DNA of 34,576 bases, taken from assembly GCA_002304315.1 (NCBI GenBank), contig NEUO01000023.1:1-34576 (forward strand), written 5' to 3'. Within the stretch, counting starts at the first letter, position 1, and each line of letters begins with the position of its first letter. A program made the translations under genes and the position numbers. Shown here in pieces: positions 1 through 7,880 of the stretch. The notes below the pieces were generated by a model that was given only the letters and a program-made list of their open reading frames with translations, was not told where the DNA came from and ran no database searches. Source of the stretch: Verrucomicrobiia bacterium Tous-C4TDCM (GTDB lineage Bacteria > Verrucomicrobiota > Verrucomicrobiia > Verrucomicrobiales > Akkermansiaceae).

Positions 1-125
1 GGACCCAGCGCTTCATCCGGTGGGTGCGGGTCTGGATCTACAGACAGACTCCCTGGGGCGATTCCATCGCCAGGCTACGGCAAGTCTGGGCCGGAAAAAC
101 AACGTAGTTTTCCACACCGATCCTT

Positions 126-708
126 CACGACGCAGAGGGACATACCCCCCTGATGACCGCCAGCCTCAGCCCGGAGGCAGGCCTTGACACGCTCGAAATG
201 CTGGTTGCCCGGGGTGCGGATGTGAATGCGGGAGTGCAGCAGCCATCCACCGTCGATCCGGAACTCGATGACTTCGGGGAGTTTGACGACCTCGACCCCG
301 AGACCCGGGACCTGCTTGAAAAAAGCCGTTCGCAGATTCTCGAAAGCCGTGCCCTCCTCCGGAAACGCGATGAGGAAGTCCGCTCCGAGCTCATGGTCGC
401 AGTGCGGTCCGCCAGCGTGGAGAAGCTTCGCAGGCTGATCGAGCTCGGGGCCGATCCGGCCTTCTTCACGAGCGACGGCTACTCACCGGTGGTTCTGGCC
501 GCCTGCGGCGGACGCATGGATCTGATCGAACTGCTGATCGCCGCCGGCGCATCGGCGGATGGAGCTTCCAAGCACGGTGAATCCGCCGTCCGGCTGTTTT
601 CACGCACCGGCGAATTCATCGTGGTAAGGCGATTGCTCGAACTCGGCACCGATCCCGAGCCGCTGCGATGGACCGGGCTTCATCAAGCGATCGCGTTTTC
701 CAGCTCGG
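126..708 (+). pseudogene. Decayed ankyrin-repeat protein gene fragment
   Basis: The frame encodes ankyrin-type repeats: a GHTPLM start of a repeat just before the first ATG at 153, then ARGADVNA, IELGADP, DGYSPVVLAACGG and LLIAAGASADG. The repeats are interrupted by an acidic, charged insert (about residues 35-80 from the ATG). Ankyrin proteins mediate protein-protein contacts; no partner can be named. The gene looks broken at both ends. The repeat consensus starts upstream of the only ATG, and the same frame is closed by a stop at 105-107. At the 3' end the repeat after TGLHQAIAF stops matching near 708, although the frame stays open to 914 through what looks like non-coding sequence. A short shift near 115-131 would join FHTD to AEGHTPLM and give a better repeat, which hints at an indel. 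It could still be expressed from 153 as a short protein. Confidence 0.5.
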
Positions 709-885
709 GCGTCAGGGAAACACGCATGGGGAAGGATACAAAGATTGACAAGGTTTGTCAAACCGCCGGTTTCGGGCCGTTTCCATGTGCTTCCCTCTCG
801 CTTCGCTCGGTTCAAGTGCCAAGGGAAGAAGGGGATGAAAGGCTGCTGCGGGCGAGCCGCTCGCGCCCCTCTTGGGGTTCCAGGG
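709..885. other. Non-coding stretch with inverted repeats
   Basis: No gene is supported between the ankyrin remnant and the M16 peptidase stop. The stretch holds a perfect inverted repeat TTGACAA-GGT-TTGTCAA at 745-761. A longer-range pair CTTCCCT (790-796) and AGGGAAG (822-828) also occurs, and there is an imperfect GC-rich hairpin near 861-880 which could terminate the minus-strand peptidase gene. None has a clear T-tract, so terminator function is uncertain. Confidence 0.35.
745..761. repeat. Perfect 7-bp inverted repeat with 3-nt spacer
   Basis: TTGACAA is followed by GGT and then TTGTCAA, an exact palindrome in otherwise GC-rich DNA. It could be a regulator site, or the remains of the promoter of a lost gene because TTGACA is an ideal -35 box. 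No intact downstream gene on the plus strand uses it. Confidence 0.4.
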
Positions 886-3396
886 TCAGGCGGAAGGGAG
901 GACGCGGACGGTGACGGGCGGGGTGGCGAGGAGATCGGCGGCGGCGGATTTCACTTCTTCGGCGCTGAGGGCTTGGAAGATGGTGGCCATTTCGCGGTGG
1001 TGGTCGACCGGGAGGCCGAAGAGGACGTCGATGGCGGCGAGGCGGGCGATCGAGGCGGGGGACTGCATGCCGATGGCAAGGCTCGACAGGACGGTGGCGC
1101 GGACCCGTTCGAAGGCCTCGGCGGGGATGCCGTTTTCGGCGATTTTTTGGATCTCGGCGGCAAGTTCGCGCTGGGCGAAGTCGATCTGGGCGGGATCGGT
1201 GGCGAGGTAGAAGCCGAAGAAGCCGGCGTCGTGGCCGTGGAACTGGGTGGCGCCGACTTGATAGGCGAGGCCGAGTTCCTCGCGGATGCGGATGAAGAGC
1301 GGGCCGGCCATGTCGCTGCACCATTCCTGGATCATGCGGAGCGCGAAGCGGCGGGGATCGAGCGCGCCGCAGCCGGGGTAGGCGAGGGCGAGGACGGCCT
1401 GCTTTTTCGGCAGTAAGGCCTCGATCTCGAAGTCGCCGCGGACCGTGGCGATGGGGGCGGTCCACGGGGTGCCGGTGGGGAGGGCGGCCAGGCCTTCGGC
1501 GAGGAGGTCTCGGGCTTCTGCGGGATCGAAGGCACCGGCAAGGGCGACCACGGTGTTCGCGCCTTGGAAATGGCGGGCGTGGTGGGCGGACAGCGCGAGG
1601 CGGTCGAGCTTCGCGAGCGATTCCTCGGTGCCGAGCGAGGGCAGGCCGTAGCCGGTGCCGTCGAAGAGGTGCTGGCGGGCCAGGCGGAAGCCGGTGGAGA
1701 GGGGGTCATCCAGCGATTCGCGCAGCGAGGCGAGCTGGCTGGCGCGCTCGCGTTCGATCGAGTCGCCGTGGAAGGCGGGCTCGGCGAGAACTTCGGCGAG
1801 CAGCGGGAGCAGGGCGGGGAGGTCGGGCGAAAGGCCGGACATCTGGACTAAAAGGGCGTTGTTGCCGGAGCCCGCGCCGAGGGTCGCGCCAAGGGCTTCG
1901 AGGGTGCCGGCGAGTTCCGCGGCGCTGCGGCGGACCGTTCCCTGCGGCAAGGTGGCGGCGAGCAAGGTGTTGAGACCGGCGTTTTCCGGAATCTCTGAAA
2001 TCACGCCGGCGCGGACGGCGACCTGGGCGGCGACGATCGGCACGCGGGGGTCGGGCAGCAGGGCGACGATCGCGCCGTTCGGCAAGGTAATGCATTCGGG
2101 CTCCGGGCGGCGGCGGGCGGCGGCCTTCAGCGCGGCGGGGGCGGGTGCGTCCTCGGGGTCGACGATGGAGATGGTGACCTTGTCCGGAGTCAGCAGGGCG
2201 ACGGCGCGGCGGACATCGGCGGCGGTGGTGGCTTCCAGCGCGGCGAGGTAGCGGCGGGTGAAGTCGAGGTCGCGGGCCTCGTGCCAATTCGACGCGAGGT
2301 CGGTGGCGCGGCCGGAGGCGCTGGTCAGGGTCTTGAACTGGCTGGCGGCGATCTGGCGGCGGGCTTTGGCGAGCTCGGCATCGAGCTCGCTGGACGGCAG
2401 CGCGGCGATCTCGGCGAAGATGGCGGCGATCAGTTCGTCGCGTTTTTCCGGCTCGGCCTCGGCGGAGACGGCGAATAGGCCTTCGCGGCCGGACTGGCTC
2501 CAGGACCAGGCTGAAATTTCAAGTGCCAAGCCCTTTTCCTCGCGTAGCCGGCGGTAAAGGCGGGCCGAGCGGCCGCGGCCAAGCAGGGCGGCGGCGAGGT
2601 CGTACGCGGGGACGTCGGGATGTCCGAGAGCGGGGATTTTCCAAGCCAGGCTGAGCTTGCTGGCGGGCACGGCGAAACGCATGTGGCCGCGCCGCGGGCC
2701 GAGCTGGGTGCTGTCTTCGGGGACCACCGGTTCGGCACCGCTGCCGCGGGGGAAGCCGGCGTAGAATTCGTCGATCTTTACCCGCACCTCGTCGGCATCG
2801 AAGTCACCGGACAGGCAGAGGCAGCAGCGGTCCGGGGTGTAGCGGGCGCGATGGTAGCCGGTCAGGTCGGCATAGGTGATGGCGTCGAACAGCGCGCGGT
2901 GGCCGATGACCGGGTGGCGGCGCGGGTCGGACGCGAAGGCGGTCGAAAAGAGCAGCCGGCTCGACATGTCGTCGGGGTCGTCGAGCCCCATGTCGATCTC
3001 GCGGCGGATGACGTCCTTTTCTTTCTCGAACTCGTGCTCCGGCAGGGCGGGCGTGAAGACCATCGCGGCGAGGACTTCGAGGAAGGTCGTGAGGCCGCTC
3101 GCCGGGCCGTCGATGTAGTAAACGGTGCGGTCGAAGGTGGTGTAGGCGTTCCAGTGGCCGCCGGCGCCTTGGACGGTGGTGGCGAGTTCGTCGGCACCGA
3201 AGCGGCCGCCACCTTTGAAGACCATGTGTTCGAGGAAATGCGAGATCCCGGAGCCGAGGTTGGCCCCTTCGTGGAGGCTGCCGCTTTCCACCCAGAGTTG
3301 GGCGCTGATGACCGGCGCGGCCGGATCGGGATCGAGAATCAGGGTGAGTCCGTTCGGCAGGCGGTCGAGAATTGCGGCGGTGACAGGGTATTCCAT
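886..3396 (-). CDS. M16 family zinc metallopeptidase (pitrilysin/processing-peptidase type)
   Basis: The 836-residue protein carries two consecutive M16 units. The N-terminal unit has the inverted zinc motif HFLEH at residues 53-57, and the third zinc ligand is expected at Glu133 in VIRREI, 76 residues later, which is the normal M16 spacing. The C-terminal unit (from about residue 440) lacks the HxxEH motif, as is usual for the inactive partner half in single-chain M16 enzymes. Such enzymes degrade peptides inside a clamshell chamber. There is no signal peptide, so it is probably cytoplasmic, although bacterial M16 proteins can be exported. The ATG at 3396 was chosen because homology begins immediately after it (RLPNGLTLIL); upstream codons look non-coding. 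The gene is divergent from the small membrane protein at 3442, with about 45 bp between the starts. Confidence 0.93.
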   Translation of the reverse strand: MEYPVTAAILDRLPNGLTLILDPDPAAPVISAQLWVESGSLHEGANLGSGISHFLEHMVFKGGGRFGADELATTVQGAGGHWNAYTTFDRTVYYIDGPASGLTTFLEVLAAMVFTPALPEHEFEKEKDVIRREIDMGLDDPDDMSSRLLFSTAFASDPRRHPVIGHRALFDAITYADLTGYHRARYTPDRCCLCLSGDFDADEVRVKIDEFYAGFPRGSGAEPVVPEDSTQLGPRRGHMRFAVPASKLSLAWKIPALGHPDVPAYDLAAALLGRGRSARLYRRLREEKGLALEISAWSWSQSGREGLFAVSAEAEPEKRDELIAAIFAEIAALPSSELDAELAKARRQIAASQFKTLTSASGRATDLASNWHEARDLDFTRRYLAALEATTAADVRRAVALLTPDKVTISIVDPEDAPAPAALKAAARRRPEPECITLPNGAIVALLPDPRVPIVAAQVAVRAGVISEIPENAGLNTLLAATLPQGTVRRSAAELAGTLEALGATLGAGSGNNALLVQMSGLSPDLPALLPLLAEVLAEPAFHGDSIERERASQLASLRESLDDPLSTGFRLARQHLFDGTGYGLPSLGTEESLAKLDRLALSAHHARHFQGANTVVALAGAFDPAEARDLLAEGLAALPTGTPWTAPIATVRGDFEIEALLPKKQAVLALAYPGCGALDPRRFALRMIQEWCSDMAGPLFIRIREELGLAYQVGATQFHGHDAGFFGFYLATDPAQIDFAQRELAAEIQKIAENGIPAEAFERVRATVLSSLAIGMQSPASIARLAAIDVLFGLPVDHHREMATIFQALSAEEVKSAAADLLATPPVTVRVLPSA

Positions 3397-3441
3397 GAAT
3401 TTCCGGCTTGGAGGCAGAGAAATGGAGGATACACGGATGAC

Positions 3442-3909
3442 ATGCAACGATGGATCGTGCTTGCGGCGCTGGTTCTCTGCCTTCTGGGCGGCGGGTCGGT
3501 CTACGGGTATTGGAAGTACAAGCAGAACCTGCCGGACAAGCGGTGGGTGCCGCTTCCCTTCAATCCCGAGGCGAGCAAGGCCCAGCGTCTCGAAAGCGTG
3601 AAGATGATGCGCGAGCGTCTGCTGACCGATGAGATCCTGACCGGGTTGGCCCGGGACTGCGATGTGCAGGGGAAATGGGCGCTCACTTCCGAAGAGGCTG
3701 CGGTAGAAGAATTGAGAAAGCGGGTTTTCATCGAGGAGGGAGAGACTTTGTTCAAAGGCATTCCCGCCGCGACCCTGAACATCGGCTTCAAGGGCAAGGT
3801 CGGCGAAAGTCACGATCTTGACCTGCTCGCCGAGCGGCTGATGGAAGACGTGAAGCGCTTTATCAGAGCCCCGGCACCGGAGCCTACGCCCGAAGCTCCG
3901 AAATTCTGA
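3442..3909 (+). CDS. Small single-pass membrane-anchored protein of unknown function
   Basis: The 155-residue protein begins with a hydrophobic segment (about residues 4-22) ending in a Tyr/Lys-rich stop-transfer stretch. This fits an uncleaved N-terminal anchor or an inefficient signal peptide. The rest is charged and probably helical, with a Pro/Glu-rich tail. I recognise no domain. The start at 3442 has a GGAGG sequence about 13 nt upstream; it is chosen because the hydrophobic segment begins right after it. The gene is divergent from the M16 peptidase and convergent with metG, whose stop lies 6 nt beyond. It is a real gene by its signal-anchor architecture and position, but its role is unknown. 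Confidence 0.7.
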   Translation: MQRWIVLAALVLCLLGGGSVYGYWKYKQNLPDKRWVPLPFNPEASKAQRLESVKMMRERLLTDEILTGLARDCDVQGKWALTSEEAAVEELRKRVFIEEGETLFKGIPAATLNIGFKGKVGESHDLDLLAERLMEDVKRFIRAPAPEPTPEAPKF

Positions 3910-3915
3910 GCGGGC

Positions 3916-5481
3916 TCAGGCTTCCTCAGTCACGATTTTCGGAAACACCGGCTTCGGCTTGCCGGTTTCGTGGCCATCGGGGACCAGTCCCCACTGGAGG
4001 TCGTCGAACTTGAGATCGAGCAAGCTGTCCATCCGGAGCTGCGCGGCGATCCGCGCGGCGGGGTCGGGCAGCACCGGCGAAATCAGCACCGCGCAGTGGG
4101 CCAGGCTTTCGACCAGGTGGGCGAGCACGCTGTCGAGACGTGGCTTGAGTGCGGCATCCTTGGCGAGTTCCCACGGCTTGTTCCGCTCGGCGTAGGCGTT
4201 GCAAACGGTGACGTGGCGGTTGATCGCCTTCAGCCCTTCGGCGATGTCGTAGGCGTCCATCGCGACGCGGTATTCGGCCGTCACGGCTTTCAACGACGCC
4301 CGCAGCTCGTGATCGTCCGCATTGGTGGCGGCGCCGGTCGCGACGATGCCCCCGCTGTAACGGGCGGTCATGTTGAGCGCGCGGTTGCAGAGGTTTCCGA
4401 GTTCGTTGGCCAGCTCCTGATTGTAGAGCATCACCAGCCGGTCGAGGTCGAAGTCAGCGTCCTTGCCGGTGACGATGTCGCGGACCAGGTAGTAGCGCAG
4501 GGCATCGACGCCGAACTTGTCGGCCAGTTCGTCGGGATCGACGACGTTGCCGAGCGACTTCGACATTTTCTCGCCCTTCATGTTCCACCAGCCGTGGACC
4601 AGGATTTGCGGCAGTCGCTTGTCGGGGAAGCCGATCGCGTGGAGCATGGACGGCCAGTAAACGCCGTGGGCGGGGACCAGGATGTCCTTGCCGATCACGT
4701 GGACCGGCCGGCCCGCGTCCCAGATGCTTGTGAAATCCGGCAGTCCCGCGTTGTCCGCGGCCAGGTAGCCGGCGAAGGAGATGTAGTTGATGAGCGCGTC
4801 GAACCAGACGTAGGTCACGAAGTCGGGATCGAAGGGGAACTCGATGCCCCAGCGCAGGCGTTCTTTCGGGCGCGAGATGCAGAGGTCGAGGTCCGCCGGG
4901 TTGGCCAGCGCGCCGAGCAGTTCGTTGCGGCGGAAGCCGGGGATGACGAAGTCCGGGTTGCTGGAGACGTAGTTTTTCAACCACTCGGCGTGGGCGCTGA
5001 GGCGGAAGTACCAGTTTTCCTCCTCGATTTCGACCACCTCGCCCCATTCCGGGCCGAACTCGCCGGCCTCGTTGCGGTCGCGATCGGTGAGGAATTGCTC
5101 CTGCCGGACCGAGTAATGGCCCTTGTAGCCCTTCTTGTAGAGTTCGCCGCGCTCCTTGAGGTCGCTGAGGATGGCCTGCACGCAAGCCTTGTGGCGGTCA
5201 TCGGTGGTTTCCGCCCAGCCGTCGTAGTGGACGCCGAGCTTTTTCCAGAGGTTGAGGAAAAGCTTGGTTTTCTTTTTCGCGAAGGTGGCCGGGTGGATCC
5301 CTTCCTTCTCCGCGGTCTGCTGGACTTTCTGCCCGTGCTGGTCGACGCCGGTGAGGAAATACACCTCCTCGCCGCGCAGCCGCCGGTAGCGGGCGATCAC
5401 GTCGGCGAGCACCTTTTCATAAGCGTGCCCGATGTGCGGTGCGCCGTTGGTGTAGTCGATGGCGGTGGTGATGAAGAACAT
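3916..5481 (-). CDS. metG: Methionyl-tRNA synthetase
   Basis: This class I aminoacyl-tRNA synthetase charges tRNA-Met in the cytoplasm. At 521 residues it is the short form, without the C-terminal dimerising tRNA-binding domain. The HIGH signature appears as PHIGHAYEKV near the N-terminus and the KMSKS loop as GEKMSKSLGN. The connective-peptide region where many MetRS carry Cys-based zinc knuckles reads GHYSVRQEQF here and has no Cys pairs, so this is a zinc-free knuckle type. The ATG at 5481 is chosen because MFFITTAIDYTNG is the typical MetRS beginning; a longer start 12 codons upstream adds no family sequence. The leader has no Shine-Dalgarno site but a CTT-based repeat (see 5482-5523). 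Confidence 0.97.
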   Translation of the reverse strand: MFFITTAIDYTNGAPHIGHAYEKVLADVIARYRRLRGEEVYFLTGVDQHGQKVQQTAEKEGIHPATFAKKKTKLFLNLWKKLGVHYDGWAETTDDRHKACVQAILSDLKERGELYKKGYKGHYSVRQEQFLTDRDRNEAGEFGPEWGEVVEIEEENWYFRLSAHAEWLKNYVSSNPDFVIPGFRRNELLGALANPADLDLCISRPKERLRWGIEFPFDPDFVTYVWFDALINYISFAGYLAADNAGLPDFTSIWDAGRPVHVIGKDILVPAHGVYWPSMLHAIGFPDKRLPQILVHGWWNMKGEKMSKSLGNVVDPDELADKFGVDALRYYLVRDIVTGKDADFDLDRLVMLYNQELANELGNLCNRALNMTARYSGGIVATGAATNADDHELRASLKAVTAEYRVAMDAYDIAEGLKAINRHVTVCNAYAERNKPWELAKDAALKPRLDSVLAHLVESLAHCAVLISPVLPDPAARIAAQLRMDSLLDLKFDDLQWGLVPDGHETGKPKPVFPKIVTEEA

Positions 5482-5523
5482 GGGTGGAGACACAAGATGG
5501 GAAGCCTCAAGACACAAGACTGG
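5482..5523 (-). promoter_or_regulatory. CTT-core heptamer repeat leader directly before metG
   Basis: Read on the minus strand, the 42 nt before the metG ATG split into imperfect 7-mers with a CTT core: GTCTTGT, GTCTTGA, GGCTTCC, CATCTTG and then TGTCTCC. They are followed by ACCC and the ATG. No Shine-Dalgarno site is present. Similar leaders precede the aminotransferase at 29732 and gmd at 31991. The function is unknown; a pyrimidine-rich ribosome-recruiting leader is an inference. Confidence 0.45.
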
Positions 5524-5535
5524 AAAATGCGGAAC

Positions 5536-5877
5536 TCAGGCGTCCCGGACGACCCTGCCGCCGAGGGAGAGGATACGGGCGTTGCCCTTGGCGAACTCCG
5601 CCTCGCCGATCTGGCCGTCGCGGACGTACATCTGGGAGAGGGAAGTCCAGGCGAGCAGGTCGTTCGGCCGGAGGGTGGTGGCTTGAAGACCGCAACCGAT
5701 GGCTTCCTTCACCGCGCCGAGCTTTAGCAGGCACATGCCGAGGGCGTGCCAGCCGTCGAAGAACCCGGGATCGAGCGCCACGCAGCGGCGGTAGAGAGCC
5801 ACCGCTTCTTCCAGATCGCCGAGGGCCAGGCAGCCGTTGGCGTCGTCGAAAAGGATATCGCGTTCGGTGTCAGGCAC
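5536..5877 (-). CDS. Small TPR-repeat protein
   Basis: The 113-residue product contains about two tetratricopeptide repeats: DANGCLALGDLEEAVALYRR...ALDPGFFDGW, then ALGMCLLKLGAVKEAI...LRPNDLLAW, and a partial third unit. TPRs form helical scaffolds for protein contacts. The GTG at 5877 is taken as the start because it lies just after the stop of the upstream chaperone gene (14 nt gap) and gives MPDTERDILF. An upstream ATG at 5946 would overlap the chaperone heavily and adds low-complexity sequence. No signal peptide is visible, so it is probably cytoplasmic. It is likely co-transcribed with the PpiD-like gene, but no specific function can be assigned. Confidence 0.75.
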   Translation of the reverse strand: MPDTERDILFDDANGCLALGDLEEAVALYRRCVALDPGFFDGWHALGMCLLKLGAVKEAIGCGLQATTLRPNDLLAWTSLSQMYVRDGQIGEAEFAKGNARILSLGGRVVRDA

Positions 5878-5891
5878 AGGTTGCGCGCGGA

Positions 5892-7529
5892 TCAGCGCGT
5901 GGTGATTTGCTCGACCTTGGTGGCCTCGAGCCGGTCGGTCAGCCAAGCGGAGAAGGCTTGCCGCTGTTGGGTCTGGCCGAGGTTCCTGTGCGCACTTGCG
6001 ACGCGCTCGGCACGGGCCGGGTCCTTCACCATTTCGCGCTTCTCGACGAAGATGAACAGAGCGCCGTCCGGCTGCAGCACCGGGTCGGCAAGGGCACCGG
6101 GATCGACGAGCGCGGCGGTCTGGAAGAGCGTGGAAACGTCGGCCTCGCCGTCGAGTTTGTCGGTGGCCTTGAAGGGACCGTGGGCCTTGGGCTCGAGTCC
6201 CAACTCCTTGGCGAGGTCGGTGAAGCTTTTCCCGGCCACGAGTCCTTCGCGGATCTTGGCGGCTTTTTCGTCGGCGTCCTTTTTCAGAGCCTCGCCGGAA
6301 GCCTTGGCAATGAAGTCCGTGCGGACTTCCTCCTTGGCTTCTTCGAAGGTCTTGTCGCGAGCAGCTTCCTCTTCATCGAGCTGCGCCACGAGGAAGGCAC
6401 CATCGGCGATTGGCAGGGCGTCGGTGAAACGGGACATCGCTTCGGTGCCGAAGCCGAGGTCGAAGATGAGATCGGCGACGGGGCGAGGATTGCTGGCGGA
6501 GCGGAGATCGATGGCGAGCGCGGGCGGCACCGCGGCACGGGCGAACATTTCGGTGCTCGCGAAGGGCCAGTTGTATTCAGTCGCCAGCTTTTCGAAATCC
6601 TTGCCCTCGCTCGCTTCGAGCTCTTGCAGGAAGGTGTCCACCAGATCGGCAAGCTCGTTGTCGACCTTGCGCTTGTCTTCGGCGAGCTTGGCATCTTCTG
6701 CTGCCTTCTTGTCGGCGGCCTCCTTTTCCGCGGCCTTCTTGGCCTCCTCGGTCACGGCGTCCGGCAGCTTGGGGATTTCCTTCTTGGGCTCGGGATACTT
6801 CGGTTGAGCGATCACGTAGCTGACTTTCACCCGGCGCTCGGTCTGATACTTGTCCTTGGTGGTTTCCCAGGCAGCCTTGAGTTCCTCGTCGGTGGGCATC
6901 AAGGACTCCTTGAACTTGGAGAGTGAGACCCGGGCGAGCTGAATGCTGACCTGCTGATCTCCGGCGGCGGTCTGGGCTTCGGCGATCTTGGGGTCGGCCG
7001 CAAGTCCGCCGCCGATGATGACGGCGAGCTTGCGGGAAGCCAGATTGTCGGCCATCAGGTCAAGCAGGTCCTGCTCGCTCATACCCCGGCTGCCGAGGTT
7101 CTTCACGACGTTGTTGTAACGCTCTTGATCGAAGGTGCCGTCTTTGCCCTGGAGGGTGAAAAGGGTCTTGCGGGACTCCGCGATTTCTTCGCTGGAAGGA
7201 TGGACTCCGAACTCATTGCGGGCCTGTTTGAGGATCTGGCGGTTGACGAAGAAACGTTGGTCCGCTTGAGCATCGTCACCCATGCTGAAGGCATCGGTCG
7301 CGCCGAGAAGGTCGGTCAGGTAAAGCTCCATGGCCAGTCGGCGGGCGGACTTGCCGCCTTTTTGCAGGTCGCTGTAAGAGTAGCTGGTGCCGTCGACCGA
7401 CAGGACCGGCGGGTCGTTCGCGTTGCTCTGGCCGAGGTTGGCGTTGTCGCCGAAAAAGGCCAGGCCGACGAAGAGCAGGGCGACCACGACAATGATCAGG
7501 CCGGTGTATTTGCGAAGGTGTTCGATCAT
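5892..7529 (-). CDS. PpiD/SurA-like membrane-anchored periplasmic chaperone
   Basis: The 545-residue protein starts with MIEHLRKYTG followed by one transmembrane helix (about residues 11-27). This is the layout of PpiD, which is anchored in the inner membrane with its body in the periplasm. A SurA/PpiD-type N-terminal helical chaperone domain follows, with DQERYNNVVKNLG and MSEQDLLDLMADNL. Around residues 225-290 lies a Lys/Glu/Ala-rich coiled-coil insert, and then a parvulin-like region (FVAQL-type segments, KSFTDLAKELG). I cannot identify an intact rotamase active-site motif, so isomerase activity is doubtful. The ATG at 7529 is preceded by AAGAGAGAG. The likely role is folding of secreted or outer-membrane proteins. 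It shares a divergent intergenic region with rsmA. Confidence 0.85.
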   Translation of the reverse strand: MIEHLRKYTGLIIVVVALLFVGLAFFGDNANLGQSNANDPPVLSVDGTSYSYSDLQKGGKSARRLAMELYLTDLLGATDAFSMGDDAQADQRFFVNRQILKQARNEFGVHPSSEEIAESRKTLFTLQGKDGTFDQERYNNVVKNLGSRGMSEQDLLDLMADNLASRKLAVIIGGGLAADPKIAEAQTAAGDQQVSIQLARVSLSKFKESLMPTDEELKAAWETTKDKYQTERRVKVSYVIAQPKYPEPKKEIPKLPDAVTEEAKKAAEKEAADKKAAEDAKLAEDKRKVDNELADLVDTFLQELEASEGKDFEKLATEYNWPFASTEMFARAAVPPALAIDLRSASNPRPVADLIFDLGFGTEAMSRFTDALPIADGAFLVAQLDEEEAARDKTFEEAKEEVRTDFIAKASGEALKKDADEKAAKIREGLVAGKSFTDLAKELGLEPKAHGPFKATDKLDGEADVSTLFQTAALVDPGALADPVLQPDGALFIFVEKREMVKDPARAERVASAHRNLGQTQQRQAFSAWLTDRLEATKVEQITTR

Positions 7530-7880
7530 GGACTCTCTCTTGGGTGTGCCCGCGGGGCGCGGAAGTAAAGGGAGCAGCCGGAGCCGCTTCAACCCTTATT
7601 CGCAGGCATTTGGTCACTTGCCACGGGCAAAAAAGAGCCGCCGGAGAGCACCCACTCCCCGACGGCCAAGTTCGTCAACCCACGCCGGACCCGTCAGACG
7701 AAATCCGGCAGAAGCTGACAACTGCTGTTCACCCTTACATGAAAACTGCACTTGCGCGCGGTTTCCAAGGGTTTCAGACCGAGTCGCGCTCGTTCCGTTC
7801 AAATGTTTTGCAAATTTTTCGGGCGGTAGGCTTGAAATGCGATCTTGCCGGGAATCGGCCGAGGGGGCATCGCTCGGGGC
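7530..7880. other. Divergent intergenic region between the ppiD-like gene and rsmA
   Basis: This 351-bp gap contains no convincing gene. It must hold promoters for both diverging transcripts. The most AT-rich part (about 7798-7842, including TTTTGCAAATTTTT) lies just upstream of rsmA and is the best place for its promoter, though no good -35/-10 pair stands out. A short hairpin TTGCC-ACG-GGCAA at 7618-7630 is flanked by an A-run on the plus strand. Confidence 0.4.

Noticed and set aside
3-107. Possible C-terminal end of an upstream gene, open in frames 2 and 3
   Set aside because: Both frames are open but too short to tell which, if any, is coding; frame 2 might be an earlier part of the ankyrin gene.
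3970-5727. Very long open frame on the plus strand opposite metG
   Set aside because: It is an antisense shadow caused by GC-rich codon bias; the minus-strand product is an unmistakable MetG.
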